Shown in pieces: positions 58,078-64,000 of a stretch of 64,000 nt of DNA. Source of the DNA: Planctomycetota bacterium (GTDB lineage Bacteria; Planctomycetota; Phycisphaerae; UBA1845; UTPLA1); assembly GCA_016712275.1 (NCBI GenBank), contig JADJRI010000014.1, positions 34,385 to 98,384 on the forward strand, in the 5' to 3' direction. The position numbers and the translations under genes were made by a program. Below the pieces are notes generated by a model. It was not told where the DNA came from, searched no databases, and saw only the letters and a list, made by a program, of their open reading frames with translations. Within the stretch, counting starts at the first letter, position 1, and every line of letters starts with the position of its first letter.

Positions 58078-58428
58078 CTAATTCGTGTTGGGATCGGACT
58101 CATCACGGTTTGTATCTTTGCGCGCACGCTTTTCTTCCTGCCTGAATCTAATCTCGGCGCGACCCTCGGTCCAGCCTTGTCGATAGCCCTGGCCATATTG
58201 TTCATCCGCCATCCAAAGCCACATCCAGGCGGCACTGTCGTCAAGCATGGACCACTGTGCATCGCGCTTTCCATCTACACGGCCGCGGGCAAACTCCCCG
58301 TCGGACTTGAACATGTTTGTACTGGTCTGACGTTTGTTATTTTTTTCACCGCAAGATACGGCCGACAACCCGCACGCCAGAGCCAGCGCACACATCAAGG
58401 CAAGGGATGGTCTGGGGTGTCGATTCAT
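58078..58428 (-). CDS. small lipoprotein
   Basis: A 116-residue protein with a lipobox (LALACGLSAVSC). The mature part is charged (FARGRVDGKRDAQWSMLDDS, GYRQGWTEGRAEIRFRQEEK). I recognise no domain. Its ATG overlaps the stop of the HTH gene in ATGA, so they are translationally coupled. Confidence 0.7.
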   Translation of the reverse strand: MNRHPRPSLALMCALALACGLSAVSCGEKNNKRQTSTNMFKSDGEFARGRVDGKRDAQWSMLDDSAAWMWLWMADEQYGQGYRQGWTEGRAEIRFRQEEKRARKDTNRDESDPNTN

Positions 58429-58761
58429 GATTTGCTCTTCTTCAGGCCGTAGATTCCACGCTCGCAGGCCACGACGAAAGTTTCAGCCGTCGTTTTCAAT
58501 TGTTCCCACTCGCGACGAATTTTGTCGGCTTCGTCCGTTTCGATGGCGCCGTCGTTCGATACGGCCGTGCTGACTTCATTCAAGAGTTCGCTGAAGGCCA
58601 GCACGAGGTGCTGCGTCGTGCGCGCCGCTCAGGTCCGCATCATTCGGGTCGGCCTCCTGACACCACTTGTAAATCAGCGCCGGACTGAGCTTCAACTCGC
58701 TGGCCAGCGCCTTGACCCCGACGACTTCCGCCGCCTCACGCAATACCTCATTCGATTTCAT
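58425..58761 (-). CDS. helix-turn-helix protein (CII-like), one frameshift
   Basis: ATG 58761 begins MKSNEVLREAAEVVGVKALA with SELKLSPALIYKWCQEAD as the recognition helix region. A one-base shift near 58615 restores TTQHLVLAFSELLNEVSTAV and EADKIRREWEQLKTTAETFV, ending GLKKSKS. The fold is a small DNA-binding domain with a helical tail; similar proteins occur in several copies in Planctomycetes. It is the first gene of the run leading to the esterase. Because of the shift no single frame shows the whole gene. Confidence 0.7.
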
Positions 58762-58929
58762 GCAGGGCTCCTCCGGCCGCGATGCTATTCGTGCCATGCC
58801 GACCACTGAACACCAACCGACGCAAAATTCATCGTTTCCGCGCGACGACCGGTTTGCCATTATAATTGCAATCCGGAATTGGAGCGTGCCCTGTTGGATG
58901 CAAATAACGCGGATTGCCGCTTTCAGACC

Positions 58930-59778
58930 ATGACGACCATTCGCGGCCTTCTCGCCGCGACCGGCGGGTTCCCCAAGAAGCGATTCGGCCAGTGTTTCCT
59001 GATCGATCGCAATCTGATGGGCAAACTTGTCGCGTCGGCCGAGTTGCATGCCACAGACTGTGTCCTGGAAGTCGGCACCGGCACCGGCAGCCTCACCGGC
59101 CTGCTGGCGGCACAATGCGCCCGCGTGGTCACCGTTGAAGTCGATGCCGATGTGGCGGCCATCGCCCGCGAACAGCTCGCCGATTTCGATAACATCGATT
59201 TTGTGGAAACCGATGCACTGCAATCCAAATCCGTGCTCGCCCCGGAGCTTGTCGCCGCGCTGACCCGCGCAATTTCAGGCGCGGGCGGCGAAATGAAGCT
59301 GGTCGCCAATCTTCCCTACGACATCGCCACGTCGCTCGTGGTCAATATGCTCTTGAGCGACTTGCCCTTGTCGCGGTTGTGCTTCACGGTCCAGGCCGAA
59401 GTGGCCGATCGGTTTCTCGCCGCACCCGACACCAACGATTACGGCCCAGTGACGATTCTCACTTATTTGTTGGCCGAGGGACAACGGGTTTGTAAGTTGC
59501 CGCCCACCGCGTTCTGGCCCGCGCCCAAGGTCCACTCCGCCATGGTTCGACTCGATGTTCGACCGCGCGAAGCGGTGGCAGTTCAGGATTTGCCCGGCTT
59601 CTCCAAATTCATTCACACATTTTTCAACTACCGCCGAAAGACCATCGCCCACATTGCCAGGGAGACCGGCACCTACGAACGGCTCCTTTCAAAACTGGAC
59701 GAATTGGGTATTTCGCCGACCAGCCGCTCCGAGAACCTGGCGCCGGAACAATGGATCGCCATGTTCCACGCGGTGTGA
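58930..59778 (+). CDS. rsmA: 16S rRNA adenine dimethyltransferase
   Basis: The start reads RFGQCFLIDRNLMGKLVASA, then CVLEVGTGTGSLTGLLAAQC (motif I), VVTVEVDADVAAIAREQLAD and the catalytic KLVANLPYDIATSL (NLPY). The C-terminal domain has FWPAPKVHSAMVRLDVRP and FINYRRK-like HTFFNYRRKTI. It dimethylates two adenines near the 3' end of 16S rRNA. ATG 58930 is chosen; the frame opens at 58879. It is divergent from the HTH gene. Confidence 0.92.
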   Translation: MTTIRGLLAATGGFPKKRFGQCFLIDRNLMGKLVASAELHATDCVLEVGTGTGSLTGLLAAQCARVVTVEVDADVAAIAREQLADFDNIDFVETDALQSKSVLAPELVAALTRAISGAGGEMKLVANLPYDIATSLVVNMLLSDLPLSRLCFTVQAEVADRFLAAPDTNDYGPVTILTYLLAEGQRVCKLPPTAFWPAPKVHSAMVRLDVRPREAVAVQDLPGFSKFIHTFFNYRRKTIAHIARETGTYERLLSKLDELGISPTSRSENLAPEQWIAMFHAV

Positions 59779-59973
59779 ACTCAAACAACGTACAGCCCGC
59801 CGCCGCCGATATTGGCGACAAATGCGAAGTGCCGCGTCGAAAAACACGAAAGAATTTTGGTAATCCGCTGGCCGATCGTTGCTCGTATTACCTCGATATC
59901 AACCGATTTTCGGAATGCCAGCCTGCTGTATAATGGCCGGCGTCGAAAGAAACCGGAGCCCGTGGAACAAGGA

Positions 59974-60444
59974 ATGCCGATGTCCTCTCACACCAGCGAC
60001 GAAGCACCGCTTTCGACGCTGCATCTCGTCAAGAGCGAAGACCTCAACCACCATCAGACCCTCTACGCCGGTCGCTGCGTCGAATGGTGCGTGCAGGCGG
60101 CCTACATCGCCGCCGAGAATTGTTTTTCCGACCCGCGGCCGCTGGTGTTCATGTCGATTCGCAGCCTGTCGATGCGCTCGCCGGCCCGTGTCGGCGATAT
60201 TATTCAGTACACTGGCACAATCGACTATGTCGGCGATTCGACCATCGGCGTCCGGGTCGATGCGAAAATCCTTCAGCCGAAGGACAACCAGAAGATCGTC
60301 GCCACCGGCACGTTTCTGTTTTGCACGGTGGATGAGCAGGGGCGGGCGCTGGCTCACGATCTGCCGCCGATCGAAAACGGCAACCGTGCGTCCGGCGAAA
60401 GATGGCGGCGCACGATTACCGAAGAACGTGCCCATTCATCATAA
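59974..60444 (+). CDS. acyl-CoA thioesterase (hotdog)
   Basis: LHLVKSEDLNHHQTLYAGRC with VEWCVQAAYIAAEN is the hotdog helix with the conserved Asn/His-Gly turn. IRSLSMRSPARVGDIIQYTG and IVATGTFLFCTVDEQGRA complete the ACOT-type pattern. The enzyme hydrolyses acyl-CoA in the cytoplasm. The start may be ATG 59974 or 59980; AAGGA fits the latter. No operon partner. Confidence 0.88.
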   Translation: MPMSSHTSDEAPLSTLHLVKSEDLNHHQTLYAGRCVEWCVQAAYIAAENCFSDPRPLVFMSIRSLSMRSPARVGDIIQYTGTIDYVGDSTIGVRVDAKILQPKDNQKIVATGTFLFCTVDEQGRALAHDLPPIENGNRASGERWRRTITEERAHSS

Positions 60445-60500
60445 GACATGGTACTGCCTGCATAGCGCGATCCTGCAGCACGTTCCAATTGCAAAATCCC

Positions 60501-60521
60501 GTAGGGTGGGCTCAGCCCACC
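60501..60521. repeat. REP-like palindrome GGTGGGC..GCCCACC
   Basis: GTAGGGTGGGC-TCA-GCCCACC, the second copy of the element at 50423-50443, between the thioesterase and mnmE. Confidence 0.7.
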
Positions 60522-60558
60522 TTTCTTATCGCGCAAATGTCGAAATGTCATACGCCTC

Positions 60559-62085
60559 ATGAACCCCGCCGACACGATCATCGCCATCAGCTCCGCTCCG
60601 GGCTCCGCCCCGCGCGGCATCATCCGCCTCTCCGGCCCCGATGCCATCCAAATCGCCAACCAATTCTTCCAACCCGAAATCGCCTCCGGCCCAATGCCCC
60701 CCATCATGGCACATCGGAACCCTCAAACCTGAAAACCATGAACTCCCCGCATCGCTCCTCTGCTTCCGCGCCCCACGCTCCTACACCGGCCAGGACACCA
60801 TCGAACTCCACACCATCGGCTCTCCCGTCCTCCTCGGTATGATCGTCGAAATATTCCTCGCCGGTGGCGCCCGCCGCGCCGAGCCCGGCGAATTCACCGC
60901 CCGCGCCTTCCTCGCCGGCAAGCTCGATCTCTCACAGGTCCACGCGGTGGCCGGTCTCATCGCCGCCCGCAGCGACATGCAGCTCCGCGCCGCCCAGAGC
61001 CTGCTCCACGGGGCGCTTTCGCAGCGGGCCAACGAAGCCCGCGAGGAACTGGCCGACCTGCTGTCGCTTGTGGAGGGGGCGATGGATTTTGCCGACGAAC
61101 CGATCGAGTTTATCACGGCAGATGCCCTGCGCGAACGTCTTTCAAAAACGCACGCGATGTTGTCGGCCACCATCGATGCCGGCCATCGCGCGGAGCGGTG
61201 GGGGGGCCTGCCCCGCGTGCTGCTCGTCGGCAGGCCCAATGCGGGAAAATCTAGTCTGCTCAACGCGTTGACCGGCATCCATCGTGCCATTGCCTCGCCC
61301 ATTGCCGGCACCACGCGCGACGCCATCTCCGCGCCGCTGAATCTCGGCGAGACCGAGTGCCTCCTCATCGACATCGCCGGGCTGGACGATGCAACGAATG
61401 AACTCGACCGAATAGCTCAGCATCTGGCTCACCAAGCCATTCAAGACGCCGACCTCATCCTCGAAGTCATCGATCCCACCGATCCGTCCGATTTGCACAC
61501 GGTCGAGTGCGCTACTTCGCCAACTGCCAAGAATTCCGTCGCCTTAGCCGTGAATGAATCCGCGGGCGAATCCGGAAGTGTGGCACCGGCTAATAGCCGG
61601 TGCCACACTTCCAGCCCTGAAGAAAATCATCCTCTCCCGCACGACTCAATCAATCAGTCTACCGAGACACCCCGAATCCAAGTCGCCAACAAATCCGATC
61701 TCCTCCCTACAATTCCGCCGCCCCAATCAGCCTCCGCAAACTCCTCGAAGGCAAACCAGCAACCCATCCCCGTCTCCGCCCTCACCGGCCACAACCTCGC
61801 CACCCTCCGCCAGCGAATCGCCGCCGCCCTCAAAGACCGCGAATAGACCGCCGCGACGACGCCATCGCCCTCATGGCCGACCATCGCGAGTCGCTCGAAC
61901 AGGCCATCGACGCCATTAGGCGTGCCATCGACATGTCGCGGGAAATCGACGCCCGTCTTGCGAATGCCGACCTCGTCGCCGCCGAACTCCGCATCGCCGC
62001 CGGGGAACTGGCCCGACTGGTCGGCAAGGACCAGACTGAGGAGATGCTCGGCCGCATTTTCGCCCGCTTCTGCGTGGGGAAATAA
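60559..62085 (+). CDS. mnmE: tRNA modification GTPase MnmE, two frameshifts, insert in G domain
   Basis: DTIIAISSAPGSAPRGIIRL starts the N-terminal domain, and PRSYTGQDTIELHTIGSPVL follows after a shift near 60700. The G domain has RVLLVGRPNAGKSSLLNALT (G1), IAGTTRDAI (G2), DIAGLDDATNELDRIA (G3) and VANKSDL (G4). About 65 extra residues sit between G3 and G4, partly encoded by a palindrome (61574-61612). A second shift near 61845 leads to the helical end with RESLEQAIDAIRRAIDMSRE and the catalytic C-terminus IFARFCVGK. MnmE with MnmG modifies the wobble uridine of tRNAs. Confidence 0.9.
61574..61612. repeat. 39-base palindrome inside mnmE
   Basis: Two perfect 19-base arms around a single A: GGAAGTGTGGCACCGGCTA and its reverse complement. 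39 bases equal 13 codons, so the reading frame is kept. The GGTGCCAC core matches the tandem repeat at 18309-18409. Confidence 0.93.
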
Positions 62086-62120
62086 TGGAATTCGCGTGAA
62101 ATTCGCGACACGGCCCTTCA

Positions 62121-62152
62121 ATCGCCAATTCACCAGATCGCCAAATCGCCAA
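62121..62152. repeat. ATCGCCAA short direct repeats
   Basis: Three copies of ATCGCCAA at 62121, 62137 and 62145, just above the HAD gene. Confidence 0.65.
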
Positions 62153-62188
62153 ATAGTCGATCGTTTCGCCTCTTGATACAATCAACCT

Positions 62189-62862
62189 ATGGAACTCGAC
62201 GGCCTCTTTCTCGACATGTACGGCACCCTCACCGCCGGCGACCGCGATGCGGTGGAGTCGGTCTGCGTCGACATTGTTCGCGACACCGGTGTCGCCATGT
62301 CGGCCCACGAACTCAGCATCACCTGGGGCGAACGCTTTTTCAATTATCTGGATTTCTGCAACGGGGACGACTTCAAAACGCTGATGGATGTGGAGCGGCA
62401 AACGCTTCGGGACACGATGTCCCAGCTTGGCGTCAGCATTGACGCCGAACCATACTGTCTCAAGTTGCAAAGTTACTGGCAGAACCCGCCGCTTCAGCCC
62501 GAAGTGATGGCGTTTTTTGAAAAAGTGAAATACCCCGTGTGCATCGTCTCCAACGCCGATCACGAAGATGTGCTCACGGTCGTCAATCGCCTTGGCCTGC
62601 CGGTCGAACACATTGTGACATCGGAATCGACGCGATCTTACAAGCCGGATCGAAGAATCTTTGAGGCTGCCCTTGAACTGACCGGCTGGCGGCGCGACCG
62701 CGTCCTTCACGCCGGCGATTCTCTGCACAGCGATATCGGCTGCGCGATGATCGCGGGCATCAGGAACGTATGGGTCAACCGGGCCCATCGCATTCACGAC
62801 ATCGGCACTATACGCCGGATCATGAAGTGGCAGACCTTTTGGAATTGGCGGCGCTGCGTTGA
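62189..62862 (+). CDS. HAD-superfamily hydrolase, one frameshift near the end
   Basis: LDGLFLDMYGTLTAGDRDAV is motif I (DMYGT), VCIVSNADHEDVLTVVNRLG motif II, SYKPDRRIFEAALELTG motif III, and VLHAGDSLHSDIGCAMIAGI motif IV. A one-base shift near 62804 restores YTPDHEVADLLELAALR and a stop at 62862, giving a normal length of about 224 residues. The family dephosphorylates small metabolites or acts as haloacid dehalogenase; the substrate is unknown. Confidence 0.88.
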
Positions 62863-62884
62863 ATTACCTGATGGCCTGCGGCAA

Positions 62885-63413
62885 TTACCGGCCGAGTTCG
62901 CGGTAGAACACCGTCGTACTGCAAAAAGCTCCCTTGGGCATCAGCGTAATTGGGAATGTCACCGACGCTCACCCATCCAAGCCGGTCATACAGTCGTGCG
63001 GCGTCGCCATCGGTCACGGCATCGAGCACCAGAAGCGTTTTATCGCATTCCAGCGCCGTCTTCTCGGCCGCTTGCACCAGCGCCGCACCGAGTCCCTGAC
63101 GCCGAGCGCGACGATGCACCAGCATTTTGCACAGGTCCGCGCGATGCGGCTGATTCTCCGGCAGGTCGAACACCAACTGCACCGTGCCGCACACGCCGTT
63201 CGCGTCTTCGGCCACCAGCAGCGCTCGCCCGCCATTGGCAACCCCTTGCCCGACGCGATTCCAAAATGCCTCGGCCCGTTCGCGGGTCATCGGGTCCATG
63301 AAGCCGACCGATGCCCCGCCTTCGACACAGTCGAGCAACACGTCGCACAGTTGGGCGAGAAGTACTGGATCGATAGAACCAACCCGTCGCAATGTCCAAT
63401 TGGGTTCGATCAT
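62885..63413 (-). CDS. GNAT family N-acetyltransferase, one frameshift near the end
   Basis: The protein shows LLVAEDANGVCGTVQLVFDL, DLCKMLVHRRARRQGLGAAL (acetyl-CoA pyrophosphate loop R/Q-x-x-G-x-G/A) and LLVLDAVTDGDAARLYDRLG followed by WVSVGDIPNYAD. A shift near 62925-62933 restores GAFCSTTVFYRELGR and a stop at 62885, the usual GNAT end. It acetylates an amine of unknown identity. It converges with the HAD gene with 22 bases between stops. Confidence 0.88.
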
Positions 63414-63630
63414 GGTTCTTCATTCATGGCCAATTCGATTGACGCAGGCCACCAGGCAGGATTCGGGCGATGAATTCTCGATTACTCGCCCTTCATTCTG
63501 ACGTATTATGGCACTTGCGGTCGCCGCCGCACCCCCTTGATTCATTTTGCGAATGATTTTCCCCCATTTCCCGATAATCTTGACAGGAATGTCCATTACA
63601 ACCCCGTCTATCAATGGTGTGAGCGCAGCC

Positions 63631-64000
63631 ATGGCCATCAGCGTGGAGCAGAGCGATCACGACCTTATCGCAGCGGCCAGGCAGGGCGGGCGAAACGAGC
63701 TCGATGCCTTCGTTCGCCGCCACGAAGGTTGGGTGCGCCATGTCGTCTACGCGACGCTGGGGCGGCCGACCATTGTGGATGATGTGGTCCAGCAGGTGTG
63801 GACCCATGTCGTCCGGCAGATTAGCACGCTCGAAGATGTGGATCGCTGGCGGCCGTGGCTGTTTCGAATGGCCCGCAACGCGGCGATCGATGCGGGAATG
63901 AAACGAGCCCGCGAGACAAAACGCCACACGCTGCTGGGCGACGAAACGCAGCAGGATAGAAACAGGTCCGATCCGGTTCGCTCGATGATCGCGACCGAGG
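63631..64000 (+). CDS. ECF-type RNA polymerase sigma factor (N-terminal part)
   Basis: The frame is open to the window edge (about 123 residues). It starts MAISVEQSDHDLIAAARQGG, then ELDAFVRRHEGWVRHVVYAT, VDDVVQQVWTHVVRQISTLE and RWRPWLFRMARNAAIDAGMK: sigma-70 region 2 with the DDVVQxVW core-binding helix and the region 2.4 helix. Region 4 lies outside. ATG 63631 is likely; an in-frame ATG at 63589 has AGGA only one base away, so it is less suitable. The regulated genes are unknown. Confidence 0.88.
   Translation, partial: MAISVEQSDHDLIAAARQGGRNELDAFVRRHEGWVRHVVYATLGRPTIVDDVVQQVWTHVVRQISTLEDVDRWRPWLFRMARNAAIDAGMKRARETKRHTLLGDETQQDRNRSDPVRSMIATE

Noticed and set aside
1..64000. tRNA and rRNA genes
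   Set aside because: I saw no cloverleaf with a proper T-arm sequence and no rRNA-like stretch. A tRNA-finding program was not available, so a missed tRNA cannot be excluded.

Overview
The window looks like a chromosomal segment of a Planctomycetota bacterium, probably a Phycisphaerae-like lineage. This is inferred from gene content, not from a marker gene. The supporting features are a dockerin-tailed secreted protein with ACCLPTGxCVDVD-type Cys-rich linkers, a PEP-CTERM protein, zinc ribbons of the CxFCGYDIxATPxRCPECGG type, bactofilin, a DUF444/SpoVR pair and GC-rich, CG-rich codons. No rRNA, tRNA or CRISPR array was found.

Layout. 1-9 kb: a cut-off thioesterase, a DUF4261-like protein, hemW, FHA and Hpt-like signalling proteins, 3-hydroxyanthranilate dioxygenase, a PEP-CTERM protein, an outer-membrane barrel protein and a 37-residue hydrophobic ORF. 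9-20 kb: AMP nucleosidase, a dGTPase with a frameshift and an in-frame TGA, and a transglutaminase-like / RHS-toxin-like / membrane zinc-ribbon operon split by an IS630-family element. HIT, lipoprotein and amidohydrolase genes follow. 20-25 kb: one secreted protein of about 1,445 residues with four large repeat modules and a terminator. 25-35.5 kb: a DUF3179 gene, then a glycosyltransferase, three B12-type radical-SAM-like proteins (one without its cluster cysteines), a methyltransferase, a sugar epimerase and a LacI regulator, possibly a biosynthetic locus. 35.5-47.5 kb: holB-tmk-lipA, a universal stress protein, accB-accC, DUF444-SpoVR, a membrane-fused spermidine-synthase-like protein and cspA. 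47.5-56.4 kb: a structured-RNA candidate, groES-unknown-groEL, receiver-like and FIST sensory proteins, a methyltransferase, an alcohol dehydrogenase and bactofilin. 56.4-64 kb: an HTH-lipoprotein-STAS-esterase operon, rsmA, a hotdog thioesterase, mnmE, HAD and GNAT enzymes, and the start of an ECF-type sigma factor.

A window-wide feature is the density of single-base frameshifts. They occur in groES, lipA, mnmE, hemW, amn, dgt and many others, often in homopolymers. Since these include housekeeping genes, I read most of them as base-calling or assembly indels. Coordinates below span the whole repaired gene and the shift positions are given. Three genes recovered this way have no single long open frame: groES, the HTH gene at 58425-58761 and the mnmE C-terminus.

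The best-supported novel observation is the IS630 element at 12119-13216. Removing it and one TA target copy in silico rejoins the reading frame of the RHS protein and adds 63 residues, so the insertion truncated the protein.
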